Positions 8,003 through 17,609 of a DNA stretch of 36,368 bases are shown piece by piece. Within the stretch, counting starts at the first letter, position 1; every line of letters starts with the position of its first letter. Position numbers and translations under genes: made by a program. The stretch lies in the NCBI GenBank assembly GCA_016792685.1, contig JAEULQ010000040.1:1-36368 (forward strand), given 5' to 3'. Below the pieces are notes generated by a model that made no database searches, had not been told where the DNA came from, and saw nothing but the letters and a program-made list of their open reading frames with translations. Source of the DNA: Tabrizicola sp. (lineage in GTDB: Bacteria > Pseudomonadota > Alphaproteobacteria > Rhodobacterales > Rhodobacteraceae).

Positions 8003-8905
8003 ATGAGCGATATCGAGCTGGCCTTCGCCCATCCCGAGGCGCGGGCCGAGGCCTCGGCCGGGGGCAACCCGCGCGACCGGATTTCCTTGCGCGACCATGT
8101 GGTCGAGGCCGATATCGGTGCCTTCCAGAAGGAACGCGGCCACAAGCAGCGGCTGCGTTTCAATGTGGTCGTCGAAGTGCGCCCGGTCACCGAGCCGCTC
8201 GAGGATGATGTCGACCGCATCCTGTCCTACGACCGGATCACCGAGGCGATTGCCGATGAACTCGCGGCAGAGCGGCTGAACCTGCTGGAAACACTGGCCG
8301 AACGCGTGGCGGAACGCATTCTGGCGGAACCGGCGGCGATGCGCATCTTCGTCAGGATCGAAAAGCTGGATGTCGGCCCCTATGCGCTTGGGGTCGAGAT
8401 CGTGCGTTCGCGGGCCGAGCGTCCGCTGCAGAAGCCGGGCAGCGAGGGGCTTGAGGCGGTCCATCCGCTGGTCGTCTTTCTTGACAATGCGGCCATCCAC
8501 GACGCCGGGCTTTCCCTGCGGCTGGATCAGTTGCAGGCCGAGGGTCCGCCGCTGATCCTCACGGTCGGGCCGCCGGATCTTCCGCGTCCCGAAACCGGGC
8601 ACCGGCCGACGCAGCGGCGCATCGACCTTCTGGCCATCGAGCAGAATGCCTGGGCCCTGGCCGCGCGCGACCCGCGCTGCGTTGTCGTGGCAACGCGGAC
8701 CGAGATCGACTGGGCGATGCGGCGGGGACAGATGGTGGTCTGGGCGCCCTCGAAGCTGGTTCTGGACGCCGTTGACGGGCCAAAGGGCACCGATCCGGTA
8801 AGCCTCGCCCTGTGGCTGGCCGAGACGCTGTCGGCAGAGGCGCTGGTCGTTCACGGCAAGGTTGCAGCGCCGGCAGGAAGCCGCGTTCCGGTGCGAAACG
8901 GCTGA
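8003..8905 (+). CDS. folB: Dihydroneopterin aldolase with C-terminal extension
   Basis: FolB converts 7,8-dihydroneopterin to 6-hydroxymethyl-7,8-dihydropterin in folate synthesis. Residues about 25-140 show the family: DRISLRDHVVEADIGAFQKE at the start, LSYDRITEAI, NLLETLAERVAERIL (with the conserved Glu), and IRVEKLD-like VRIEKLDVGPYALGVEI. Typical FolB is about 120 residues, so the remaining ~155 residues form an extra domain I do not recognise. It is an alpha/beta-looking segment with LVVFLDNAAIHD, PLILTVGPPDLPR and RCVVVATRTEIDWAM. The strong GGAGGAG box 8-14 bases before the ATG at 8003 decides the start. folP follows 46 bases downstream, in a folate/cell-wall cluster. Confidence 0.9.
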   Translation: MSDIELAFAHPEARAEASAGGNPRDRISLRDHVVEADIGAFQKERGHKQRLRFNVVVEVRPVTEPLEDDVDRILSYDRITEAIADELAAERLNLLETLAERVAERILAEPAAMRIFVRIEKLDVGPYALGVEIVRSRAERPLQKPGSEGLEAVHPLVVFLDNAAIHDAGLSLRLDQLQAEGPPLILTVGPPDLPRPETGHRPTQRRIDLLAIEQNAWALAARDPRCVVVATRTEIDWAMRRGQMVVWAPSKLVLDAVDGPKGTDPVSLALWLAETLSAEALVVHGKVAAPAGSRVPVRNG

Positions 8906-8951
8906 CGCTTCCCTCTTGCCAAGGCGGAAGGCATCGGCCACTCCGAAGGCC

Positions 8952-9971
8952 ATGGAATACTTTCGCCCCATCGCCATGACCGACCCTGCCCGGCCTGCCG
9001 GGGCCAAGACGCTTGTGGGCGGCTGGTGCTGGTTTGATCGGGTCGAGGTGCTGTCGCGCGCGGCCGCTCCGCGGGTCGTGCCCGCCACGGACCTGCCCGC
9101 GCCGGTGCTGGATCGACTGACGGCGCCGCGTACGGCTTTGGCAGGGCTCGCGCTTGACCGGCCGCGTGTGATGGGCATCCTGAACGTCACGCCCGACAGC
9201 TTTTCGGATGGCGGCAAGTTCCTTGCGCCCGAGGCGGCGGTGGGGCAGGCCCGACAGATGGCGGCGGCGGCCGACATCATCGACATCGGCGGCGAAAGCA
9301 CCCGACCGGGAGCGGTCGAAGTGCCCGTCCCCGACGAGATCGCCCGGACAGCGCCGGTGATCATGGCCTTGCGGTCCAGTGGCCTGGCCACCCCGATTTC
9401 GATCGATACCCGGAAAGAGGCGGTCGCGGTCGCGGCACTGGAGGCGGGTGCGGATATCGTCAACGACGTCTCGGCCCTGAGTTTTGACCCTGGCCTTGGC
9501 CCTATGGTGGCAAGGACCGGGGTGCCGGTCGTCCTGATGCATGCGCAGGGCTTGCCCGCCACGATGCAGGATGATCCGCGCTATGCCGATGTCCTGCTGG
9601 ACATCTACGATGCGCTGGCATCGCGGCTGGCACAGGCCGAAGCGCTGGGGATCGACCGCAGGCGGATCGTCCTTGATCCCGGGATCGGCTTTGGCAAGAC
9701 GCAGGAACACAATCTGGCCCTTCTGCGCGGCCTGTCGCTTTTTCATGGTCTGGGCTGCCCGATCCTGCTTGGCACGTCGCGCAAGCGGTTCATCGGCACG
9801 ATCGGCCAGGCCGAGCGGGCCGAGGCGCGGATGCCGGGCTCGATTGCAACCGCGTTGGCGGGCGTGGCGCAGGGTGCGCAGATCATCCGCGTCCATGATG
9901 TGACCGAGACGCGCCAGGCGCTGCGGCTGTGGCAATCCATGAACACCGATCACCTGGAGGGGCAGGCATGA
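8952..9971 (+). CDS. folP: Dihydropteroate synthase
   Basis: FolP condenses hydroxymethyl-dihydropterin pyrophosphate with p-aminobenzoate to give dihydropteroate; it is the sulfonamide target. The TIM-barrel signatures [15 protein letters not shown] (the conserved Asn and Asp), [44 protein letters not shown] and [11 protein letters not shown] are all present. The protein is 339 residues, longer than the usual ~280 because about 75 residues precede the barrel (residues 1-75, [18 protein letters not shown]). That extension seems usual for this lineage but I cannot verify it. An alternative ATG lies at 8979. Its stop overlaps the glmM start (ATGA), so the two are translationally coupled. Confidence 0.95.
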   Translation: MEYFRPIAMTDPARPAGAKTLVGGWCWFDRVEVLSRAAAPRVVPATDLPAPVLDRLTAPRTALAGLALDRPRVMGILNVTPDSFSDGGKFLAPEAAVGQARQMAAAADIIDIGGESTRPGAVEVPVPDEIARTAPVIMALRSSGLATPISIDTRKEAVAVAALEAGADIVNDVSALSFDPGLGPMVARTGVPVVLMHAQGLPATMQDDPRYADVLLDIYDALASRLAQAEALGIDRRRIVLDPGIGFGKTQEHNLALLRGLSLFHGLGCPILLGTSRKRFIGTIGQAERAEARMPGSIATALAGVAQGAQIIRVHDVTETRQALRLWQSMNTDHLEGQA

Positions 9972-11311
9972 GCCGTAAACTCTTTGGCACCGATGGGGTG
10001 CGGGGCCGGGCGAACAGCTGGCCGATGACGGCGGATCTGGCGCTGAAGCTTGGCGCGGCGGCAGGCCGGTATTTCCGGCGCGACGGGTCGGCAGCGCACC
10101 GGGTGGTGATCGGCAAGGACACACGCCTGTCGGGCTACATGCTGGAAAATGCTCTGACCGCGGGGTTCACCTCGACGGGGATGAATGTCCTCCTCCTCGG
10201 CCCGGTGCCGACGCCTGCGGTGGGATACCTGACACGCTCGATGCGGGCGGATGTGGGGGTGATGATCAGCGCGTCGCACAACCCGCACCAGGACAACGGG
10301 ATCAAGTTCTTCGGGCCGGACGGGTTCAAGCTGTCAGACGCGGCCGAAGCCGAGATCGAGGCGATGGTGGAGGGGGAAGTCACCCCGGCCAAGCCCGAGA
10401 ACATTGGCCGCGCCAGGCGGATTGACGACGGACGGGGGCGGTATCAGGAATTCGTCAAGACGAGCTTTCCGACCGGACTGCGACTGGACGGGCTCAAGGT
10501 CGTGATCGATTGCGCCAACGGGGCCGCTTACAAGGCAGCGCCCGAGGTGCTGTGGGAGCTTGGAGCCGAGGTGATCCCGGTGGGCGTCTCGCCGAACGGC
10601 ACCAACATCAACGACCGCTGCGGATCCACCCATACCGAGACGGCGGCCGAGGCGGTTGTGGCCCATGGCGCGCATGTGGGGATATCGCTGGACGGGGATG
10701 CCGACCGGATCATGATCCTGGATGAGACCGGCCGAGTGGCGGACGGCGACCAGATCATGGCGCTACTCGCGGCCCGCTGGGCCGAGGAGGGTCGGCTGGC
10801 TGGCGGCGCGCTGGTGGCGACGGTGATGTCGAACCTCGGGCTTGAAAGGTTCCTGGCAGGGCGGGGTTTGCGGCTGGAACGCACGGCGGTCGGCGACCGC
10901 TACGTGGTTGAACGGATGCGGGAGGGCGGCTTCAACCTTGGGGGCGAGCAGTCCGGTCATATCGTGATGACCGACTATGCGACGACGGGCGACGGGCTGG
11001 TCGCCGGGCTGCAGTTCCTGGCCGAGATGGTCCGGACCGGGCGCTCGGCTTCGGAGTTGACCCGCAGTTTCGCCACGGTGCCTCAGCTTCTGAAGAACGT
11101 CCGCTTCTCGGAGGGCGCGCGGCCGCTGGAGGCGGAAGCCGTGCAAGAGGTGATCAGGGCCAGCGAGGCGCGGATCGAGGGGCTGGGCCGCATCCTGATC
11201 CGCAAATCGGGGACGGAGCCCCTGATCCGGGTCATGGCGGAATGCGAGGATGAGGCGCTTTTGGCGGCGGTGGTTGACGAGATCGTGGGCGCCGTCCAGG
11301 CCGCGGTCTGA
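9968..11311 (+). CDS. glmM: Phosphoglucosamine mutase
   Basis: GlmM interconverts glucosamine-6-phosphate and glucosamine-1-phosphate, feeding UDP-GlcNAc for peptidoglycan and LPS. At 447 residues it has standard length. It shows the N-terminal [14 protein letters not shown], the catalytic phosphoserine loop [18 protein letters not shown], the metal loop [10 protein letters not shown], the substrate motif GGEQSGHIV and the phosphate-binding [12 protein letters not shown]. The start at 9968 overlaps the folP stop by four bases, with GGAGG at 9956-9960. The folP-glmM order is common in bacteria, so the neighbourhood supports the call. Confidence 0.97.
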   Translation: MSRKLFGTDGVRGRANSWPMTADLALKLGAAAGRYFRRDGSAAHRVVIGKDTRLSGYMLENALTAGFTSTGMNVLLLGPVPTPAVGYLTRSMRADVGVMISASHNPHQDNGIKFFGPDGFKLSDAAEAEIEAMVEGEVTPAKPENIGRARRIDDGRGRYQEFVKTSFPTGLRLDGLKVVIDCANGAAYKAAPEVLWELGAEVIPVGVSPNGTNINDRCGSTHTETAAEAVVAHGAHVGISLDGDADRIMILDETGRVADGDQIMALLAARWAEEGRLAGGALVATVMSNLGLERFLAGRGLRLERTAVGDRYVVERMREGGFNLGGEQSGHIVMTDYATTGDGLVAGLQFLAEMVRTGRSASELTRSFATVPQLLKNVRFSEGARPLEAEAVQEVIRASEARIEGLGRILIRKSGTEPLIRVMAECEDEALLAAVVDEIVGAVQAAV

Positions 11312-11486
11312 CCGGGCGGTCCAGGCGCGGACATTCTGCGCGCATATATGTTTCAATGACTTGTCAGGTCGCGTTAATGTGGACTCAACCGATGCCCTGC
11401 GGAGGGAAGGTCAGGCTTTCCGCTCTGGCGAAGGGGTTCATTGTCGGGGCATGCTGTGCCGTGAGGGGACAGCATACGAGGCTTTG

Positions 11487-12302
11487 ATGCAAAAGATCAC
11501 AGGGATGGCGGGTGCTCTGGCAGTACTCTGGAGCGGCGTGGCATTGGCCGAGGGAATGTCGGTTGGTGGTCAGGAGATCACTGTTACGGACGACGGGATG
11601 GGCAGCGCGGCCCTTCTGGTGGACGGCGCGGTGCTGCACGAGAACGGGGTGATCTATTTGGACGATACGGTGCAGACGCTGGGCGGGGTCACGGTCGTGA
11701 CCGGGGTCGCAGGCCCGGGCGGCAATGCCTGCGGGGCCGCGCCATTTGTTCTGGCACTGCCAGAAGGCGCAGCCCCGACGCTTTACGGCCCGCTGGACAG
11801 CTGCCGCGAGTTCTCGATGCAGGTGCAGCCCGATGCCCTGGTCTTCTCGACCGAGCCGTTGCCCGCTGAACCCGGCGAGATCTGGGTCTGGGACCCGGTC
11901 ACGGGCCTGACCGAAGCCTTGCCCGAAGAGTTTGCTGCGGACGAGGGCCGGGGCTGGGAAGACTTGCCGTCGCTAGCCGCAACGCATCCGGCCGATGCGT
12001 TGAAGCTGGCGCCGGTGCTCGCGGCGCTTCAGTCCGGACTTGGGGAGGATTATTCGGTCTTTGCCGAACGGATTTCCGACCTCGGCTCGGGCGATCTGAC
12101 CGCCGAAGGCTATCTGGGCAGTGCTTGTCTGAAACTGACTTGCGACGCCGACTGGGCAGTGCTCTACCTGCACCGAGACACGAGGCAGGTCTTTGCGATC
12201 TGGCATGTCTATGGCGAGATCGAGAACCACATCTATCCGCAGGACACGACGACTTGGCCGCCGGAAGCCATGGAAATCCTGCGCACGAGTGCAATGGAAT
12301 GA
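11487..12302 (+). CDS. Secreted hypothetical protein (paralogue A)
   Basis: A 271-residue protein with a signal peptide (MQKITGMAGALAVLWSGVALAEG), probably periplasmic. No family is recognised. Four cysteines stand in two pairs: one near GGNACGAAP and LDSCREF, another in GSACLKLTCDAD. The first ~140 residues resemble the next protein: both have G...C, a V-ALP/D segment, GPL-(S/T)-C-E, then a pattern ending in (W/Y)-x-W-(D/A)-P-x-x-G. The ATG at 11487 was chosen because the signal peptide follows at once; the frame is open further upstream. The 175 bases before it carry no obvious gene. Its stop overlaps the next start (ATGA). Confidence 0.7.
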   Translation: MQKITGMAGALAVLWSGVALAEGMSVGGQEITVTDDGMGSAALLVDGAVLHENGVIYLDDTVQTLGGVTVVTGVAGPGGNACGAAPFVLALPEGAAPTLYGPLDSCREFSMQVQPDALVFSTEPLPAEPGEIWVWDPVTGLTEALPEEFAADEGRGWEDLPSLAATHPADALKLAPVLAALQSGLGEDYSVFAERISDLGSGDLTAEGYLGSACLKLTCDADWAVLYLHRDTRQVFAIWHVYGEIENHIYPQDTTTWPPEAMEILRTSAME

Positions 12303-12766
12303 CCCGGATCTGGTGCGCGGCAACCGTTGCAGTCTTCGCATCGGCAGCGCAGGCCGAGTTGCGCGATGAAGCGGTCGTGATCGATCCCGAACAGCTTTGG
12401 ATCGAGGTCAACGAGACCTTCGAGCTGATGTGGCTGGGGCCGAACCTTTCCGAGCGGACCCAGGCGCTGTCTGGTGCGGATATCGAGATCGTGACCCTGG
12501 CGACCGATCCGGACAGCGCGGCCATTCTGGGCGTGCGCGCCCTGGTGGTCGTGACGCCGGGCACGCACAGCTGCGAAAATCTTGGCGATCCGCAGGAATA
12601 CTATGTTGTGGCCCTTGATCCGGCCTTGACGACGGACGGGCCGCTGACGACCTGCGAAGAGATGACGGTCTCGATCACATCGGGAATGATCACGCTGGAA
12701 GCCGACCCGATGAGCGACGAAGGCAGCTTCTATGCCTGGGCCCCCGGCAAGGGGTTCAGCAACTGA
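12299..12766 (+). CDS. Secreted hypothetical protein (paralogue B)
   Basis: A 155-residue exported protein: the signal peptide is MTRIWCAATVAVFASAAQA and the mature part begins ELRDEAVV. Two mature cysteines (HSCENLG and TTCEEMT) line up with a pair in the preceding protein, and the end YAWAPGKGF matches its WVWDPVTGL. The start overlaps the upstream stop by four bases, so both are made from one mRNA. It is shorter than its neighbour, lacking the ~130-residue C-terminal part. No function is inferred; a small disulfide-stabilised periplasmic domain is the most that can be said. It ends four bases before a converging gene. Confidence 0.7.
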   Translation: MTRIWCAATVAVFASAAQAELRDEAVVIDPEQLWIEVNETFELMWLGPNLSERTQALSGADIEIVTLATDPDSAAILGVRALVVVTPGTHSCENLGDPQEYYVVALDPALTTDGPLTTCEEMTVSITSGMITLEADPMSDEGSFYAWAPGKGFSN

Positions 12767-12770
12767 GCGG

Positions 12771-13547
12771 TCAAACCTGTCGCTTTGTGGCCAGTGAGTA
12801 ATCGCCGGAATAGTCCATCGCGCCGTGGTGGGTAATGCGGGCGCTGTCGTGGCACCAGATTTCCCCGCCGCAGCCAGCGATCCAGCGGCGGCAAAACGAC
12901 GTGTCTTCGCCATGCATCACCTGGCCACCACGGCCCCGGACATGGCTGAAGAAGTCGTGAAAATCGGCACCGGGATAGCCGGGGCCGTTGAAGCCCGGTA
13001 CGGGCAGCGCGGCGCCGGTTTCGACCATGCGCTCGGGAACCGCGCGGCGCAGCAGCATGAAGCCGGTGCCGGCCCCGGGGATCTTGCGAAACCCATTGCG
13101 AAGCTCCAGCGGCCAGGGCTCGTTTGCCTCGAAAGCCTCGGCCACGTTGTAGCGCAGGCTTTCGGCCAGCAGCTTGTCGATCGGCGCGCGTTCGGCCTCG
13201 GGCCGGGTTGCCTCACGTTCGATCAGTCCGCGCAGCACCTGCCACCGCATCTTGCGCTGCGGGTAGGCTGCGCAGGTGAAATCGGCGTCAAAGTCGAGGA
13301 GATCGAAGAACAGCTCGGGCGAATAGCTCATGTCGCTGTCCAGGAGGAGCGCATGGGTGAACTTCTTCTGCGCCAGAAAGTAGGACATCAGGTAGTTGCG
13401 CGAGATCACCAGATCCGACCATTCGTAGGTCTTCATCGCAAAGGGAATGCCCCGTCTCGGCAGGGCCTGGGTCAGGCCAAGCAGGCTGAGGACGGCCGGT
13501 GTGTGGATCTGCCCGGAGGTTGGCATCAGGATCAGGAGGGTAGCCAT
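12771..13547 (-). CDS. Glycosyltransferase-like protein (GT-A type)
   Basis: A 258-residue cytosolic protein resembling GT-A nucleotide-sugar glycosyltransferases. It starts with MATLLILMPTSGQIHTP, has a helix with SRNYLMSYFLAQKKF, and a DxD-like metal motif in HALLLDSDMSYSPELF (about residue 72). GTGFMLLRR and HGEDTSFCRRW occupy the usual acceptor-site place late in the fold. The protein has no membrane segment or signal. The ATG start follows a good context; the frame closes just upstream. It stands alone on the minus strand, with converging genes on its 3' side and the deaminase gene upstream. The acceptor is unknown. Confidence 0.7.
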   Translation of the reverse strand: MATLLILMPTSGQIHTPAVLSLLGLTQALPRRGIPFAMKTYEWSDLVISRNYLMSYFLAQKKFTHALLLDSDMSYSPELFFDLLDFDADFTCAAYPQRKMRWQVLRGLIEREATRPEAERAPIDKLLAESLRYNVAEAFEANEPWPLELRNGFRKIPGAGTGFMLLRRAVPERMVETGAALPVPGFNGPGYPGADFHDFFSHVRGRGGQVMHGEDTSFCRRWIAGCGGEIWCHDSARITHHGAMDYSGDYSLATKRQV

Positions 13548-13691
13548 GGATATTCCCTTGCTGGCACAGGGGCAGGCTTGCCGACTGCCGCGCAGAGGTC
13601 AAGCCTTCGCAGGCCGCCCCCTCAGGCGGCTTCCGCCCACCAACCCCGCCGGTACCCGAGAGCGGGGCGGGCTGGCCAGTCAAGGGAAGGC
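13548..13691. other. Intergenic GC-rich region between deaminase and glycosyltransferase genes
   Basis: About 145 bases, rich in GC palindrome-like pieces (CCCCTCAGGCGGCTTCCGCC, GCCGGTACC, GGGGCGGGC). None forms a long clean stem with a T-tract on either strand. It probably contains the end of the add transcript and the promoter of the glycosyltransferase gene, but I cannot place either. Confidence 0.25.
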
Positions 13692-14690
13692 TTACCAGGC
13701 CGCGAGCCGCCGAAGCATGTCCGACTTGAGGTCGTCGTTGGCAAAGCTTGCAATGATGGAGGTCCGCGCCACCTCCCTCGCCACGGCCTCATCCCAGTCG
13801 AACGCCTGGGCGACCAGGGCGTATTCGCTGGGAAGGTCCGTCCCCAGAAGCCCTGGATCGTCGGTATTGAGTGAGATCGGCACACCGGCCTTGCGCAGCC
13901 GGTCCACCGGATGGCGGTCAAGCGACGGATAGACGCCGAGCGTCAGGTTCGAGGTCGGGCAGACCCCCAGCGGGATGGCGCGGCGGGCCAGGAGATCGAC
14001 GAGCGCCGGTTCCTCGATCGCCCGGACGCCATGGTCGATCCGATCGGCGCCAAGAAGCTCGATCGCGTCGCGCACGCCTTCGGGGCCGCTTGATTCTCCG
14101 GCATGGACCGTGCGTTTCAGTCCGGCGCGGCCCGCCCTTGCGAAGGCATCGGCAAACTTCGGACCCGTGCGCCCGGCAGCGGCCTCGTTGCCATCGACCG
14201 AGAGCGCCCCGACCCGAGGGTGGCGCCAATCGGTCAGAAGCTCGACAAGGTCGGTCGCTTCGGTGGCGGACTGGGTCCGGAGCAGGCTGATGCAGAGGCC
14301 GACAGGCGGCAGACCGTCGGCTTCGGCGGCCTTGAAGCCCGCATCCAGCGCCTCGATCAGCGCCTTGGGGCGGGTCTTCCATTCGTGCCAATGGGTCGGG
14401 TTGATGATCAGATCAGCGTAAAGCGTGCCGTCGCGCCCCAGTCGTTGCGCGAATTCATAGGCCAATTGGGCAATGCGGTCCGACGTATGCGCCAGGCCGC
14501 AGGCCCAGTCGAGGAACTGCAGGAAATCGGTCAGCTCCTGAAAGGCGAAAAGCCGGTCCTTGGGGCGCGGCATCGGTACGCCCGCTTCATGAGCCCAGCG
14601 GTCCAGCGTATCGGCGTCAAAGCAGCCCTCAAGGTGAACATGCACCTCTGTCTTGGGCAGGGTCCGCAATCTGTCGGTCGCAATCGGCAT
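13692..14690 (-). CDS. add: Adenosine deaminase family enzyme
   Basis: A 332-residue zinc TIM-barrel deaminase. Metal ligands are visible as HVH (His17 and His19 in KTEVHVHLEG), HAGES (His after RTV), and the Asp of NTDDPGLLGT. The catalytic Glu/His are in HAGESSGPEGV and RIDHGVRA. The family hydrolyses adenosine to inosine; a close subgroup acts on adenine, and HVHLEG (Glu rather than Asp-Gly) is nearer the adenine-deaminase-like form, so the substrate is uncertain. Length matches the family. The ATG at 14690 has KTEVH at the usual distance. A gene for a GFA-family protein lies upstream on the same strand with a 149-base gap. Confidence 0.9.
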   Translation of the reverse strand: MPIATDRLRTLPKTEVHVHLEGCFDADTLDRWAHEAGVPMPRPKDRLFAFQELTDFLQFLDWACGLAHTSDRIAQLAYEFAQRLGRDGTLYADLIINPTHWHEWKTRPKALIEALDAGFKAAEADGLPPVGLCISLLRTQSATEATDLVELLTDWRHPRVGALSVDGNEAAAGRTGPKFADAFARAGRAGLKRTVHAGESSGPEGVRDAIELLGADRIDHGVRAIEEPALVDLLARRAIPLGVCPTSNLTLGVYPSLDRHPVDRLRKAGVPISLNTDDPGLLGTDLPSEYALVAQAFDWDEAVAREVARTSIIASFANDDLKSDMLRRLAAW

Positions 14691-14754
14691 GTCCAGACTC
14701 TCCGTTTGGTTTGCACCAAGCCTAATGCGGGCATCGCCATCGGATTATCCCGGT

Positions 14755-14779
14755 CTTTCCTGAAACTCATGCAGGAAAG
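14755..14779. promoter_or_regulatory. Inverted repeat upstream of the deaminase gene
   Basis: CTTTCCTG and CAGGAAAG form a perfect 8-base dyad with a 9-base centre, about 65 bases before the add start. On the minus strand a GATAAT-like -10 lies just downstream of it. It could be an operator or a weak hairpin ending the upstream GFA-family gene. No T-tract follows. Confidence 0.3.
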
Positions 14780-14839
14780 CGTGCCCTGCTTCGCAGCTGA
14801 GGCCTGCCCAAACCCTTACACCATCGGCACTGGAGTTGG

Positions 14840-15337
14840 TCAGTGTGGCGGCCATTCGTCGGTGTCGTGATCGGGATGCTGGCGGTTGGAGCGGCGGATC
14901 ATCTCCATGCGCTCGGGCGTGTCGCCCACACTGTTGTCGCTGTCACCCGTGATCAGCTCGCGCAGGAGGGGAAGCTCTGCAAACCAGGGCTCGCGCGACT
15001 CGATCCCGTATTGGAACTCCGGCTTCATGTCCGAATGGCGGTCAAGCGAGCCGATTGTGACGGCGATGCGCTGGGTCGAGAGGAATTTGTAAAAAAGGGG
15101 CGTGCCACAGTCGCGGCAAAAGCCCCGCAATGCCTGATCCGAGCTGTGGAACCAGCCGGGTTCTCCGCGGGTCAGGTGAAAGCGGTCGGGGGCAACGTCA
15201 CAGAAGGCGCCGAAGAAGTTGCCGAATTGCTTCTGGCACATGCGGCAGTGGCAGATGCAGGCGTTGGCGGGAGTTTCGGTCAGAGCATAGCGCACTGCGC
15301 CGCATTGGCAGCCACCGGTCCAGCTTTTAGAGATCAT
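14840..15337 (-). CDS. GFA/CENP-V family zinc protein
   Basis: A 165-residue protein of the glutathione-dependent formaldehyde-activating (GFA/CENP-V) fold. The zinc-binding cysteines stand in the expected order: GGCQCGAVRY near the N-terminus, CHCRMCQKQFG, and CRDCGTPLFY. Despite the family name most members have no proven role in formaldehyde metabolism, so a catalytic function is not assigned. The ATG at 15337 (MISKSWTGGCQCG) is preferred over an upstream in-frame start because the family begins right before the first CxC. It lies just downstream of the ilvC terminator, so it is transcribed separately. Confidence 0.85.
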   Translation of the reverse strand: MISKSWTGGCQCGAVRYALTETPANACICHCRMCQKQFGNFFGAFCDVAPDRFHLTRGEPGWFHSSDQALRGFCRDCGTPLFYKFLSTQRIAVTIGSLDRHSDMKPEFQYGIESREPWFAELPLLRELITGDSDNSVGDTPERMEMIRRSNRQHPDHDTDEWPPH

Positions 15338-15395
15338 GGTATGCCTCACGGTAGGGATCGGCGCTGATCCTACCTCTGGTCGGCAAAATGACAAA

Positions 15396-15421
15396 GGGCC
15401 GGAGGATCGCTCCTCCGGCCC
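15396..15421 (-). terminator. Rho-independent terminator of ilvC
   Basis: An 11-base perfect GC-rich stem (GGGCCGGAGGA / TCCTCCGGCCC) with a TCGC loop. Read on the minus strand it is followed by TTTGTCATTTT. It lies about 34 bases past the ilvC stop. Confidence 0.88.
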
Positions 15422-15454
15422 CCATGTCTAGCGTGCGCTACAGCGCACCGCCGA

Positions 15455-17059
<1,605 letters not shown>

Positions 17060-17063
<4 letters not shown>

Positions 17064-17536
17064 TCGATCTTGACGATACGGACCGGGCGATCCTGCAAGC
17101 TCTGGTCGACGAGGGGACGCTGTCGGCGGGCGAGCTTGGCCGCAGGCTGGGCCTGTCACAACCGGCAGCTTGGCGGCGGGTAAGGCGACTGGAAGAAGCG
17201 GGGATCCTGGCGGGTCTTCGGGTAGAAGTCGACCGTGAGAAGCTGGGCTTTGGCGTGACCGTCTTTCTGGGCGTGAAGCTGGCCACAAAGGGCCGGGTCA
17301 GTCTGGAAGACTTCGAACGCGCGGTGCAGGCTATTCCCGAGGTGCAGGTTGTCCAGCATGTGCTGGGGCTGTTCGACTATCGCCTGCGGGTCGTGGCCCG
17401 CGACATTGCCGATTTCGAGCGTGTCCTCCGACGGCGGATCATGACGCTACCGGGGGTGGGCAACGTCGAGGCCAATGTGCTTCTGACCGAAGAACGTCGC
17501 CCGGGGCCTATCGGAGCGACGGTTTCGGTCGGTTAG
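17060..17536 (+). CDS. Lrp/AsnC family transcriptional regulator 2
   Basis: A 158-residue paralogue of the preceding regulator: HTH at about 3-50 (LDDTDRAILQALVDEG, LGRRLGLSQPAAWRRVRRL) and RAM domain at about 65-145 (VTVFLGVKL, VLGLFDYRLRVVARDI, IMTLPGVGNVEANVLLTEE). The GTG start overlaps the stop of regulator 1 by four bases, so the two are made together, possibly as a hetero-oligomer. The recognition helices differ ([10 protein letters not shown] versus LSQPAAWRRV), so they may not read identical sites. The downstream gene starts 73 bases later, possibly in the same transcript. Confidence 0.93.
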
Positions 17537-17609
17537 GTCTGAGTCTGGCCCGTTACTGTCCGGCCTGCACCTCGCTGCAGCGAAGCGGTGACGCCGTCCG
17601 GGAGAAGAC

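Noticed and set aside
12825-13874. Plus-strand open frame over the glycosyltransferase and deaminase ends
   Set aside because: Spans two recognisable minus-strand genes and their intergenic gap; no motif or ribosome site.
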